Below are positions 48,955-58,338 of a stretch of 64,000 nt of DNA, in pieces. Origin of the DNA: JADGGM01 sp035277485 (GTDB lineage Bacteria; Gemmatimonadota; Gemmatimonadetes; Gemmatimonadales; Gemmatimonadaceae); contig DATEKK010000109.1 in NCBI GenBank assembly GCA_035277485.1, forward strand, positions 1 through 64,000, given 5' to 3'. The position numbers were made by a program, and so were the translations under genes. The notes under the pieces were generated by a model, which did no database searches, was not told the DNA's origin, and saw nothing but the letters and a program-made list of their open reading frames with translations. Position 1 is the stretch's first letter; the number at the start of each line of letters is the position of its first letter.

Positions 48955-49132
48955 TGCACGCACGAGGCGCCAGCGCCTCGTCGCCTGAGCTCACGCGCTC
49001 GCTCACGTCATTGCTGCCGCGGCCTAACGGCCCTCCGGCGGCGCGTGTCGCGCGCATTCGGACATGATCGACCGCGCCGGCGCCGGTGGCCCGCGAGCCA
49101 CGGTCGCCGCGACGCGAATCACGGGACGACAC

Positions 49133-51241
49133 ATGACCTGTTGCCTAACTGTGCACCGGCGCGCGCGCCGCCGTTCGGGCACGGCCCTCGCAGCCGCCGC
49201 GTTCGCATTCACCTGCGTCGCGCGCCTCGCCGCCCAGACCACGCCGGCCGACACCACGGCCCGGGATACCGTCCGTCGTGATACCACGACCCGGCGCGAC
49301 ACCACCGTGCGCCGCGACTCGCTCGCGCGGCGCGCGACGCGTCTCGCGACCGTCACCATCACCGCCACTCCGGTCAAACGCAACGAGCCGCAGTCCGCCA
49401 TCACCGTCTCACCATCGGTGATCGCGCTCACGCCGTCCACGTCGCCGTGGGACCTCCTCCGCCAGAGCGCGGGCGTCGAAGTCCACTTGCAAGGCCAGGG
49501 TCCGGGCTTCGCGTCCGATGCATCGATTCGCGGTTTCAGCTCGGACCACTCCACGGACCTCGCGCTGTGGATCGATGGCGTCCCGATCAACGAGCCGGTG
49601 AACGGACACGCCGAAGGCTACAATGACTGGGGCCTCATCTTCCCCGACGCCGTCCAGGACATCGACGTCATCAAGGGGCCGACCAGCGCGCTCTTCGGCA
49701 ATTTCGCGCTCGCGGGCATCGTGAACGTCCACACGCTCGAGCGCATGCAGGGCACCGAGGCGAGCATCAACGCCGGAACCGCCGGACACATCGACGCCAG
49801 CGTCCTAACGGGATTCGACCACGGCGCCGAAGGCGGCGGCGTGTTCGGCGCGCGCTGGGATCACGAAGACGGATGGCGGCCTAACAGCCGGTCCGATGTC
49901 GAGCAGGGACATCTGCGCGTCGTGCACGACCTGTCATCCGCGTGGCGTATCGACGGCGGGATCGAGCTCTACGGAGCCGATTGGAAATCGCCCGGCTTTC
50001 TGAGCGAAGACGAATTCGCCGCGCGCGATTACGATATCGTGTCCAACCCCACCGATGGCGGCCGGAAATACCGCGCGCAGGAACGCGTCAGCCTGCGCTT
50101 GCTGTCGGGACCGCTGCTCTGGCGCACCACGCTGTATTCGACGCAAGGCAACTGGAAATTCTGGCTCACCATTCCACCCGCCGGCGGCCGCTTCGAGGGC
50201 TCGGGTAGCCAAACCGAAGAAGTCGACCATCGCACGGGACTCGGCGCCACCAGCGCGCTCACGTGGAGCCTGCCGCGCACCGAGCTCACCGTCGGTCTCG
50301 AATCGCGGTGGGATCAGTCGCACTTTCAGAACTGGTTCACGACCGACCGCGTGCGCGATTCGTCCGCGACGCTCGTGCACGCGAATCAGACGTCCGGCGC
50401 ACTGTTCGTCCAATCGGACTTCGATGCGACGTCGCGCGTGAGGCTCAGTCTCGGCGCGCGCTACGACATCGTCGACACGCACTCCACGCCCGACGCCGAG
50501 CTCACCACCGGCGATTCGCACGGCATCGTCTCGCCCAAGCTCGGCGCCCTCGTCCGCCTAACGGACAACCTCGGGGCGTACGCCAACGTATCGCGCGGCT
50601 TTCGTTCCACCGATGGCATCATCGATGATCCGACGCTGCCGTTCATCACGGCGTGGGCGTACGAGAGCGGCCTCAAGTACGATCGCAACGCGATTCACGG
50701 ATCGGTCGCACTGTTCCGCATGGACGTGAGCAACGAGCAAACGTTCAACCCGCTCTCCGGTGCGTCGAGCAATGGCGGCGCCAGCCGGCGGCAGGGCCTC
50801 GAGATCGAGATGCGAGCGCCGTTGGCACCCATGCTCTCGTTCTCCACCGATTGGACGTTCAACGACGCGCGCTATCGCCGCTTCATCGCGCAGGAAGAGG
50901 ATGACCCCTCTGCGGTCGATACGCTGTCGGGTCTCCGCGTGTACAACACCGCGCAATACGTTGGCATCGCATCGCTCGAGCTCGCGCCGAAGTCGACTCC
51001 GTGGCGCCTGCGCGTGAGCACGAACATCGTCGGACCGTACTCGCCATTCGACGAGCCAGGCGTCGTGTTGCCGGCGTATGGACTCGTGCACGTCGGTACG
51101 CTCGTGCAGATCGGTGTTGCCCAACTCGAGGTCGGCGTGCGCAACGTGCTCGACAGAGCGTACCCGGAACTTGTTGCCGGTCACGTCGTGTCTCCGGGCC
51201 AACCGCGCTCGTTCTACGGCACGGTGCACTATAGCTTCTGA
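49133..51241 (+). CDS. TonB-dependent outer-membrane receptor (probable copper/OprC type)
   Basis: The 702-residue receptor has a signal peptide, a D/T/R-rich linker (repeated RRDT, about 40-60), a TonB box-like ATVTITATPVK, a plug (IRGFSSDHSTDLALWIDGVPINEP, IKGPTSALFGNFALAGIVNV) and a 22-strand barrel ending YGTVHYSF. The shortened plug/barrel and cluster context (CopC, His/Cys-rich protein) point to a metal such as copper. ATG 49133 is chosen; 49064 is possible. Confidence 0.85.
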   Translation: MTCCLTVHRRARRRSGTALAAAAFAFTCVARLAAQTTPADTTARDTVRRDTTTRRDTTVRRDSLARRATRLATVTITATPVKRNEPQSAITVSPSVIALTPSTSPWDLLRQSAGVEVHLQGQGPGFASDASIRGFSSDHSTDLALWIDGVPINEPVNGHAEGYNDWGLIFPDAVQDIDVIKGPTSALFGNFALAGIVNVHTLERMQGTEASINAGTAGHIDASVLTGFDHGAEGGGVFGARWDHEDGWRPNSRSDVEQGHLRVVHDLSSAWRIDGGIELYGADWKSPGFLSEDEFAARDYDIVSNPTDGGRKYRAQERVSLRLLSGPLLWRTTLYSTQGNWKFWLTIPPAGGRFEGSGSQTEEVDHRTGLGATSALTWSLPRTELTVGLESRWDQSHFQNWFTTDRVRDSSATLVHANQTSGALFVQSDFDATSRVRLSLGARYDIVDTHSTPDAELTTGDSHGIVSPKLGALVRLTDNLGAYANVSRGFRSTDGIIDDPTLPFITAWAYESGLKYDRNAIHGSVALFRMDVSNEQTFNPLSGASSNGGASRRQGLEIEMRAPLAPMLSFSTDWTFNDARYRRFIAQEEDDPSAVDTLSGLRVYNTAQYVGIASLELAPKSTPWRLRVSTNIVGPYSPFDEPGVVLPAYGLVHVGTLVQIGVAQLEVGVRNVLDRAYPELVAGHVVSPGQPRSFYGTVHYSF

Positions 51242-51556
51242 CGGGAAGAGCATGCGCCGCGCGCAATGCGACGTATCAGGGATGCGGTCATTTTGTTAAT
51301 ATTTCCTTACTTGACGCGCCAAATGGTGACTCACACTGTTGCGTTTTCGCGCACATGCTACCAAGAGCCTCCATGTACGAATATCGACGTCGTCCACACT
51401 GGCTGCGATCGATCCCAGCGCCCTCCAAGATCGAGGCACTTCTGCTCGGCTCGGTCGCGGCGTTTCTTCTCGGTGAGATCGCCTTCTTCTGGTTTCGTCA
51501 GCATCACTGACGAGCCTCGAGCCGCCTGAGCGTCGGCAACAGGCGATCGGGCCGCT
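51242..51556. other. Gap of about 315 bp with a probable small gene
   Basis: The region between the TonB receptor and the CHAD-CYTH gene begins with an AT-rich tract (about 51290-51320) with TTGACG that could be a promoter. It contains the 45-codon gene described separately. Nothing else is evident. Confidence 0.5.
51373..51510 (+). CDS. Small single-pass membrane protein, 45 residues
   Basis: Reading from ATG 51373 to TGA 51510 gives MYEYRRRPHWLRSIPAPSK, then a hydrophobic helix (IEALLLGSVAAFLLGEIAFF) and a basic tail (WFRQHH). A basic N-terminus plus one helix is the pattern of a real small membrane protein. It follows an AT-rich candidate promoter by about 50 bp and AGAG lies 7 nt before the ATG. 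No homologue is recognised. The CHAD-CYTH gene starts 46 bp downstream. Confidence 0.55.
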   Translation: MYEYRRRPHWLRSIPAPSKIEALLLGSVAAFLLGEIAFFWFRQHH

Positions 51557-53038
51557 GTGGACATCCCGCTTCCTCTCGATGCGCTCGATCGGCCGGCTGC
51601 CGAGACGGCGAGGCGCATTGCGTTAGCACACCTGCGCGCTGCGCGTTCCGCGTACGAGCAGCTCGACGATGACGACGCGCCCGACGCGCTGCACGACCTG
51701 CGCGTTGCGTTGCGCCGTCTTCGCAGCTGCGATCGCACGTTTCGCGAGGAGCTCGACGACAGCATCTCGAAGAAACGCCGGCGCCGGCTCCGCCGGCTGA
51801 CGCGGGCCACGGGCGCCGGACGCGACGCCCAGGTTCACATCGAGTGGATCGACGGACAGCTGCCGACGCTCACGCGACGGCAACGCGTTGGCGCCACGTG
51901 GATGCTCGAGCGGCTGCGCGCATCCAAGCAGGAGAACGATGCGCGTATGCACGCGCGCCTCGCGAGCCGGTTCGAGACGCTCGCCGAATGGCTCGAAGAC
52001 GCACTCTCGAGTTGGCAGCTCACGGTTCGCCTCGATGAGCCCATCGCCCCGCCGCACGCCGCGCGCGTGCTCGGCGCCCGGCTCGCCGACCTCACCGACG
52101 ACCTAGGTACGCGCCTCTCGCGGGTGCACGATGCCGTCGACCAGCGATGCGCGCACGAGGCGCGCATCGCGGCCAAGCATCTGCGCTATGCGCTCGAGCC
52201 GATCATCGACATCGTGCCGGACGCCGTTCCGTTAGTCGACCGGCTGCGCGCCGTGCAGGATACGCTGGGCGAGCTGCACGACGCCCACCTGCTCGCCGGT
52301 CTCGTCGCCGATGCGATGGAAGACGCGGCGCGCGAAGCGGCGCAGCGATTGGCCGACATGGTGCGCGACGGAACTTCGCTCGCCGGTGTTCGCTCGGCGA
52401 GCTCCGGCAGCCGTGACCCCAGGAACGGTTTGCTCGAGCTCGCGCGGCGACTGCACGAGCGCACCGAATCGCTGTTCGCCACGTTCACCGGCGAGTGGTT
52501 GGGCGACACCGCTCGCCCGTTCCTCGAGCGCGCGCACGATCTTGCCGGCCGCCTCGCGCAACGACATGCCGCCGGCACGGAAATCGAGCGCAAGTTTCTG
52601 CTCACCGCGATCCCGGACGGCCCGTTAGGCGATCCCGACACCACCGTCCAGGACATCGACCAGGGGTACCTGCCGGGCGGGCACGTCACCGAGCGCGTGC
52701 GCGCGATCTCCGCGGACGGCGTCACGCGGTGGTTTCGCACGGTCAAGGGCGGCAACGGCCTCGTCCGGCTCGAGCTCGAAGATCAGATCGATCGCGATCT
52801 TTTCGATGCGCTCTGGCCGCTCACGTCGGGGCGACGCGTGCACAAGCGCCGCTATCTGGTGCGCGAGGGTGACACCGAATGGACGATCGATGAGTTCCTG
52901 GATCGGCCGCTCGCGCTCGCCGAAGTCGAGCTGGCCAATGCCGACGATGCACCCAAGCCGCCGGCGTGGCTTGCCCCGCACGTCGATCGCGAGGTCACGG
53001 GCGACCCCGCCTACGACAACGCCCGGCTCGCGCGCTGA
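51557..53038 (+). CDS. CHAD domain - CYTH domain protein (polyphosphate-associated)
   Basis: The 493-residue protein has an N-terminal CHAD domain (about 10-325; LHDLRVALRRLRS, IAAKHLRYALEPI, LHDAHLLAGLV) rich in Arg/His for polyphosphate binding, and a C-terminal CYTH domain (about 340-493) with EIERKFLL (ExExK), VRLELEDQI and EVELAN for triphosphate and metal. CYTH domains hydrolyse triphosphate; CHAD binds polyphosphate granules. CYTH usually precedes CHAD; here the order is reversed. GTG start at 51557. Confidence 0.88.
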   Translation: MDIPLPLDALDRPAAETARRIALAHLRAARSAYEQLDDDDAPDALHDLRVALRRLRSCDRTFREELDDSISKKRRRRLRRLTRATGAGRDAQVHIEWIDGQLPTLTRRQRVGATWMLERLRASKQENDARMHARLASRFETLAEWLEDALSSWQLTVRLDEPIAPPHAARVLGARLADLTDDLGTRLSRVHDAVDQRCAHEARIAAKHLRYALEPIIDIVPDAVPLVDRLRAVQDTLGELHDAHLLAGLVADAMEDAAREAAQRLADMVRDGTSLAGVRSASSGSRDPRNGLLELARRLHERTESLFATFTGEWLGDTARPFLERAHDLAGRLAQRHAAGTEIERKFLLTAIPDGPLGDPDTTVQDIDQGYLPGGHVTERVRAISADGVTRWFRTVKGGNGLVRLELEDQIDRDLFDALWPLTSGRRVHKRRYLVREGDTEWTIDEFLDRPLALAEVELANADDAPKPPAWLAPHVDREVTGDPAYDNARLAR

Positions 53039-53044
53039 CTTCCG

Positions 53045-54304
53045 TTAGGCGGTAGCGGCCGCGCCGGCGTCGCGCACGTCGTCCGCCGGGGACCGGCGCC
53101 GAAGGGTGTACCGGTCGAAGAACGCGCGCGCGAGCTCGAGGTCCGCCTCCGTCAGAAAATCCGGCCCGAGGCGCACGCACGCTTGTATTGCGATCTCCGC
53201 CAGCTGCGCCGACACCGCGGCAATCGTTGGGTCGCGGAGTCCCGCAAAGCCCGCGCATTCGAGTACGTCGCCCGGCACGTGCAGCACGTCGAGCGCGTCG
53301 GCCAGCGCGGTGGCGTCGTACGAGAGTCCGCCTAACAATGCCAGCGGCGCGACGCAGCACGCCGGGTCGATCGAGTCCGCTCCGCGTACCTCGAAGTAGC
53401 CGCGCGGGCGAACCTCGGGGAACAGGGTACTGAGATGATGATGCCAATCGTCCAGCGTCATCGCTCCCGTATCCACCCAATCGCCGAACGACTGGTACGC
53501 GCCGCCAGGCGCGCGCCGCATCATGTCCGGTGCACCGAGCGCGAACGCGAGATAGGCCGACACTGGATCGTCGCCCGGCACGATGCCCGTGCGCGATGGA
53601 TCGAGCCGCCGCCAGCACGCCGCCCTCACGCTTTGATGTCCGGTCAGGATAGCGTCGTACCGCGGCGAATTCGCGAACATCGCGACGACGTACGGCGCCG
53701 CTGCATTCAGGAGGCGCCACTGCCTGCGCCCCACGTCTCCCTCGGCGATGTCCAGACAAACCTGAAAGGACGCAGTCTGCCGCATCATGCGCGCGCCGTG
53801 CGGACCGATCGTCGCGAAATACGATTCCATGCGTTCGTACCGCTCGGCGTCCAGTTGCCGCGGCGCCGACCACACGTCGCGCTCGGGTTCGATGCCGGCG
53901 GCGACGAGCTCCAGGCCTTCCATTGATGCGTGGCGTCGAAGGGGCTCGAGGACCGATCGCACGTTGGCCGCCAGCGCGCTCGCTCCGGATGCCGGCGGCG
54001 CGGCGTACTCGATCTGCCCGCCCGGCTCGAACGTCAGCCGGCCTCCGTTAGGCACGTGGAAGCACGGCGTGCCCTTTTCCGTCCGCGCCTCGGACCAGCA
54101 GCGCGTTGCACCGAACCGTCGCAGCACCGCCAGCACGCTGTGTGCACCGCTCTCGAGCGACGCGATGCACCGTGTGTCGGGGTCGATCGGCAACAGCTCC
54201 ACCTCCGCGCCGATCCGGCGCGTCGATGCGCGACTCGGCGCGAAACTGCGTCGCGCGAGGTCGGCCGCCAGCAGCGCGCGGCCGGGCGCACCGATGGGAA
54301 TCAT
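53045..54304 (-). CDS. egtA: Glutamate-cysteine ligase of ergothioneine synthesis
   Basis: The 419-residue product belongs to the GCS2/EgtA group: GAEVELLPID near the N-terminus, TFEPGGQIEYAAPP, MMRQTASFQVCLDI, NSPRYDAILTGHQSVRAACW, YFEVRGADSI. It makes gamma-glutamylcysteine, the sulfur donor for EgtB. ATG 54304 overlaps the egtD stop (TGATG); longer starts exist at 54316 and 54370. The TAA stop lies in a GCCTAAC heptamer. Confidence 0.88.
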   Translation of the reverse strand: MIPIGAPGRALLAADLARRSFAPSRASTRRIGAEVELLPIDPDTRCIASLESGAHSVLAVLRRFGATRCWSEARTEKGTPCFHVPNGGRLTFEPGGQIEYAAPPASGASALAANVRSVLEPLRRHASMEGLELVAAGIEPERDVWSAPRQLDAERYERMESYFATIGPHGARMMRQTASFQVCLDIAEGDVGRRQWRLLNAAAPYVVAMFANSPRYDAILTGHQSVRAACWRRLDPSRTGIVPGDDPVSAYLAFALGAPDMMRRAPGGAYQSFGDWVDTGAMTLDDWHHHLSTLFPEVRPRGYFEVRGADSIDPACCVAPLALLGGLSYDATALADALDVLHVPGDVLECAGFAGLRDPTIAAVSAQLAEIAIQACVRLGPDFLTEADLELARAFFDRYTLRRRSPADDVRDAGAAATA

Positions 54305-55266
54305 CACCGGCGCCATCCCTCCGGGGATCCGATCGCGAGCGCGTACGCCGGGTCCTCGTTCGCGATCCACTCATCGAGAATCAACCCGGCTTCGTGAAAG
54401 AGTCGCTGCACGCTCTCGCCGTCGTACTTGCAGCTGATCTCGGTTCTGATGGACTCGCCGGCCCGGAACGGAACGGTGCCGACGTGCGGGATGTGCACGT
54501 CGAGCGTGCGGCGCGCGATGAGGTGCATTTCGATGCGGTGCGCTACCCGGTTGTACCACGCGCGGTGTGCGAAGTCCCGCTCGTCGAAGTCGGCGCCGAG
54601 CTCGCGATTCAGCACGCGCAATACGTTGCGATTGAATTCCGCCGTCACGCCGCTCGCGTCGTTATATGCCGCCTCGATCACGTGCACATCTTTCCGCAAA
54701 TCGACGCCGAGCAGAAAGTGGTCGCCGGGGCACATGGACTCGCGCACGCGCCTGAGCAGCGCGATCGCCGCGTCCTCGTCGAAGTTGCCGATCGTGCTCC
54801 CGAGGAACGCGAACAGCACGGGTCGCGGCATCGCGCGCGGGAGGCCGAATCCCGCGCTGATGTCCGCCACCACCGGGACCACGCGCAGCCCCGGCAGCTC
54901 GGTGCCTAACGCCAAAGCCGTCTCGCGCAGGAACTCGGCGCTGACGTCGACGGGCACGTACGTCGCGGGTTCGCCGCTGGCGCGCATGGCATCGAGCAGG
55001 AGGCGGGTCTTCGCGGCGCTGCCCGCGCCTAACTCGACCAGCGTGCGGGGCCTCAGTCGTGCAATCACCGGCGGCATCCGCGACGCGAGCAACGCGCGTT
55101 CGGTGCGCGTGAGGTAGTACTCCGGCAGCTGCGTGATCTCTTCGAACAGCTCCGACCCGCGCCGGTCGTAGAACAGCGTCGGCGACAATTCCTTCTGTGG
55201 GCGCGACAAGCCGTCGCGCACTTCGTCGAGCAGCGGAGACTGCGGACGGATCGCGGCGGCGGTCAT
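54304..55266 (-). CDS. egtD: L-histidine N-alpha-methyltransferase
   Basis: The 320-residue SAM enzyme (DUF2260) has LFYDRRGSELFEEITQLPEYYLTRTE (about 30-55), the SAM motif LVELGAGSAAKTRLLLDA and FLGSTIGNFDEDAA, then DLRKDVHVIEAAYNDASGVTAEFNRNVL; EgtD pattern throughout. It trimethylates histidine to hercynine. ATG 55266 overlaps the egtB stop (ATGA). Confidence 0.93.
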   Translation of the reverse strand: MTAAAIRPQSPLLDEVRDGLSRPQKELSPTLFYDRRGSELFEEITQLPEYYLTRTERALLASRMPPVIARLRPRTLVELGAGSAAKTRLLLDAMRASGEPATYVPVDVSAEFLRETALALGTELPGLRVVPVVADISAGFGLPRAMPRPVLFAFLGSTIGNFDEDAAIALLRRVRESMCPGDHFLLGVDLRKDVHVIEAAYNDASGVTAEFNRNVLRVLNRELGADFDERDFAHRAWYNRVAHRIEMHLIARRTLDVHIPHVGTVPFRAGESIRTEISCKYDGESVQRLFHEAGLILDEWIANEDPAYALAIGSPEGWRR

Positions 55267-56591
55267 GGCTCGCTCCTCACGCAGCGGAATCCGCTGAAGA
55301 TCTGGCGCCGAATGGGATAGTCCCAGTTGCGAAACGTGTTTCGAATCGCGCCCGGCCGCGTGGCCCACGAGCCACCGCGCAGCACCTTGTACTCGCTGCC
55401 GAAGAACGCTTCCGAATACTCGCGATACGGGAAGCTCACGAATCCCGGATAGCCGGTGAAGTCGCTCGACGTCCATTCCCACACGTCCCCGATCATTCCG
55501 TGACAGCCGATGGGAGACACGTTGCGCGGATACGCCCCGACGCGTGCGGTGCCGAACGACAACTGGTCCACGTTGGCGAGATCCGTCGTCGCGGGCTCAT
55601 CACCCCATGGATACGCGCGAGCGTAACCGGCGACGGGATCCCAGGATGCCGCCGCTTCCCACTCGATCTCGGTGGGTAGGCGCTTGCCGGCCCACCGCGC
55701 GAATGCATCGGCTTCGTGGTAGCACACATGGCACACTGGCTTCGCCGGATCCACGCGTTCGACGAGATCCATGCTGCGCGTCGACCAACCGTCGTCATCG
55801 TGCTGCCAGTACTTCGGCGACTGTACGCGCGCGACCTGGAGCCACTGCCAGCCGGCCTCCGACCACCACCGGCGCGTCTCGTAGCCGGCGGCCTCCATGA
55901 ACGCGAGGTAAGCTCCGTTAGTCACCGGGTGCGCGTCGATCCAGAACGGCGCGAGCGCGACCGTATGCCGCGGCCGTTCGTTGTCGTAAGCTGCCGTCCG
56001 ATCGTCGGTGCCGATGGTCACGCGGCCGCCCGGGAACCGCACCATCTCGCCATCGTTAGGCACGACCGCCGGCGGCTGCGGCACCCGCACGCGCCGCGGC
56101 GCGCGGTACGGCGCGCCGGTCTTGAGCTGTAGCGTTTGCAGAATCGTTTCGTCGTGCTGGTACTCGTGCTGCGCGACCATCGCGTAGACGTATCCGTCGC
56201 GCAGCAGCTCGCTGCCGTCGTCCAGATCGGTGCTGCGCAACCGCTCGAGCACGCGCGCGCGAATCTCCTCCATCTCGGCGCGCCACTCACTCGAGCTGGG
56301 GAGCGGGAGCGCGCCGCGCACGCGCCGCGGGTTCTCGAACGGATTGTACAGGCCGGGCATCTCGACGAACTCCACCGGCCCATCGAGGTTGCGCGTCAGC
56401 CAGAGCTCCTCGAAGTGCGCGATATGCCCAAGGTCCCAGATCACGGGACTCATCAGCGGATCGTGCTGCAGGTGCAGATCCTGCTCGCTCAGCGGCGCGA
56501 TGAGCAACACCGTGCGAGCGCGCGCTTCCTCGAGCATGACGGCAATTCGATCGGCCGCGGGTGCGGCTGCATCAGTGTGAGTATGGGTCAT
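55263..56591 (-). CDS. egtB: Ergothioneine synthase EgtB
   Basis: The 442-residue iron sulfoxide synthase has an N-terminal DinB-like domain with HEYQHDE (metal-binding H-x3-H-x-E) and a C-terminal FGE-sulfatase domain (PFWIDAHPVTNGAYLAFMEAAGY, RLPTEIEWEAAAS, NFR-type end FSGFRCVRSEP). It joins hercynine and a thiol (gamma-Glu-Cys or Cys) with O2. First gene of egtBDA; the gap to the divergent flavin reductase is 257 bp. ATG 56591 is chosen. Confidence 0.93.
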   Translation of the reverse strand: MTHTHTDAAAPAADRIAVMLEEARARTVLLIAPLSEQDLHLQHDPLMSPVIWDLGHIAHFEELWLTRNLDGPVEFVEMPGLYNPFENPRRVRGALPLPSSSEWRAEMEEIRARVLERLRSTDLDDGSELLRDGYVYAMVAQHEYQHDETILQTLQLKTGAPYRAPRRVRVPQPPAVVPNDGEMVRFPGGRVTIGTDDRTAAYDNERPRHTVALAPFWIDAHPVTNGAYLAFMEAAGYETRRWWSEAGWQWLQVARVQSPKYWQHDDDGWSTRSMDLVERVDPAKPVCHVCYHEADAFARWAGKRLPTEIEWEAAASWDPVAGYARAYPWGDEPATTDLANVDQLSFGTARVGAYPRNVSPIGCHGMIGDVWEWTSSDFTGYPGFVSFPYREYSEAFFGSEYKVLRGGSWATRPGAIRNTFRNWDYPIRRQIFSGFRCVRSEP

Positions 56592-56848
56592 CGGTCGAGC
56601 GGCTGGAGGGACGGCCGCGACGCGCGCGGCAAATCGGGCGCCGCGCTTCGGTGCCCGAATCGAAGTAGATACCACTCACCAACCCGATGGCAAGCCATAG
56701 TTGGCCGCACAAGGGCGGACGGCCCTGTGAAGCAAGTCGCGTTCTCGATCCGGGCCTTCGGGTCCGACAACCCGCTCCTTGATTCCCGCGGCCGTCACGT
56801 CTCAGCGTTACAGAACAGACACACGCCTCCCTCAACGGAACACCGCCA

Positions 56849-58237
56849 ATGACCGATCTGCACGTCGACGCGCTCGTTATCGGATCGGGACAAGGCGGCA
56901 CTCCGCTCGCCAGCGCGCTCGCGCGCGCAGGGCGGCGCACGGTCTTGATCGAGCGCCGTCACATTGGTGGCACGTGCATCAACGAGGGATGCACACCGTC
57001 GAAAACGATGATCGCCAGCGCTCGCGTCGCGTACCTGGCAAGGCGCGCCGCCGACTTCGGCGTTCACTGCGGCGATGTGTCCATCGACATGCCGGCAGTC
57101 GTCGCTCGGAAGCGCGCCATCGTATCGGATTTCAGGAATGGCAGCGAGCGCCGACTCGCGGACGCCGGCGTCGAAGTGTTGTTCGGCGACGCGAGATTCG
57201 TCGGCGAGCGTCGCGTCCAAGTCCATACGTCCGACGGCGCGACGCGCACGCTGACCGCGCCCACCATCATCATCAATACCGGTGCACGCCCGGGACGTCC
57301 CTCGCTCTCGGGTCTCGAGCAGATCTCGGCGCTCGACTCCACTTCCATCATGGAGCTGGACGATGTGCCGCAACACCTGCTCGTGTTGGGCGGCGGATAC
57401 GTGGGCGTCGAGTTCGCGCAGATGTTTCGCCGGTTCGGGAGCCGCGTGACCATCGTCAGCGACGGGCCGCAACTGCTGGGTCACGAGGATCCGGATGTCG
57501 CAGCCGCGGTGGCGTCGATTCTCCGCCAAGACGGCATCGATATTGTGCTCGACGCCCGCGCGACCGCGGCCGCGCGCGCGCCTAACGGAGTAGCGCTCAC
57601 CGTAAGTGCCCGCGATGGCGAGCGTCGCATCACGGCAACGCACCTGCTGGTGGCCACCGGCCGCGTGCCCAATACCGACAGGCTCGATCCCGCGGCCGCG
57701 GGCGTGGCGCTCGACGGCCACGGCTACATCAAAGTAGATGACCGCCTGGCCACGACCGCCGCGGGCGTGTACGCCTTGGGCGACGTGAAGGGCGGCCCGG
57801 CGTTCACGCACATCTCGTACGATGACTTTCGCATCCTGCGCACGAATCTGCTCGAAGGCGGCACGGCCACGATCGCCGGCCGGCTCGTGCCGTACACGGT
57901 GTTCATCGATCCACAGTTAGGCGGCGTCGGCCTCACCGAACGGGAGGCGCGGGCGCAAGGGCGCAGCATCGCGATTGCGACGATGCCGATGTCGCACGTC
58001 GCGCGAGCCCTGGAGACCGCCGAACCACGCGGGATCATGAAGGCCATCGTCGACCGCGACACCCACCAGATCCTCGGCTGTGCGGTGCTCGGCATCGAGG
58101 GCGGCGAGATCATGAGCATGCTTCAGCTCGCCATGATGGGCGGCCTCACGTACACCACCCTTCGCGATGCCGTCTTCTCCCATCCAACGCTCGCCGAGTC
58201 ATTGAACAACCTGTTCTCGAAGGTCACTGCGGTGTAA
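56849..58237 (+). CDS. FAD-dependent pyridine nucleotide-disulfide oxidoreductase
   Basis: The 462-residue flavoenzyme is a class-I disulfide reductase: GSGQGGTPLASALARAG, redox pair GGTCINEGCTPSKTM, NAD(P) site VLGGGYVGVEFAQ, FAD site VYALGDVKGG and C-terminal HPTLAESLNNLF with the catalytic His-Glu. It resembles the mercuric reductase/soluble transhydrogenase-like set but lacks the C-terminal CC of MerA. Placed divergent from egtBDA, it might reduce ergothioneine disulfide or another small-thiol disulfide; this is inference. Confidence 0.85.
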   Translation: MTDLHVDALVIGSGQGGTPLASALARAGRRTVLIERRHIGGTCINEGCTPSKTMIASARVAYLARRAADFGVHCGDVSIDMPAVVARKRAIVSDFRNGSERRLADAGVEVLFGDARFVGERRVQVHTSDGATRTLTAPTIIINTGARPGRPSLSGLEQISALDSTSIMELDDVPQHLLVLGGGYVGVEFAQMFRRFGSRVTIVSDGPQLLGHEDPDVAAAVASILRQDGIDIVLDARATAAARAPNGVALTVSARDGERRITATHLLVATGRVPNTDRLDPAAAGVALDGHGYIKVDDRLATTAAGVYALGDVKGGPAFTHISYDDFRILRTNLLEGGTATIAGRLVPYTVFIDPQLGGVGLTEREARAQGRSIAIATMPMSHVARALETAEPRGIMKAIVDRDTHQILGCAVLGIEGGEIMSMLQLAMMGGLTYTTLRDAVFSHPTLAESLNNLFSKVTAV

Positions 58238-58338
58238 TACGGACACGGGCCGCTGTTCGGCGAACGCGGCCGCACGATGTACATTCATTGCAGGAGAGGT
58301 TGGCGCATGCACCGGGTCCATTCGATGCCGGCTCTTCG

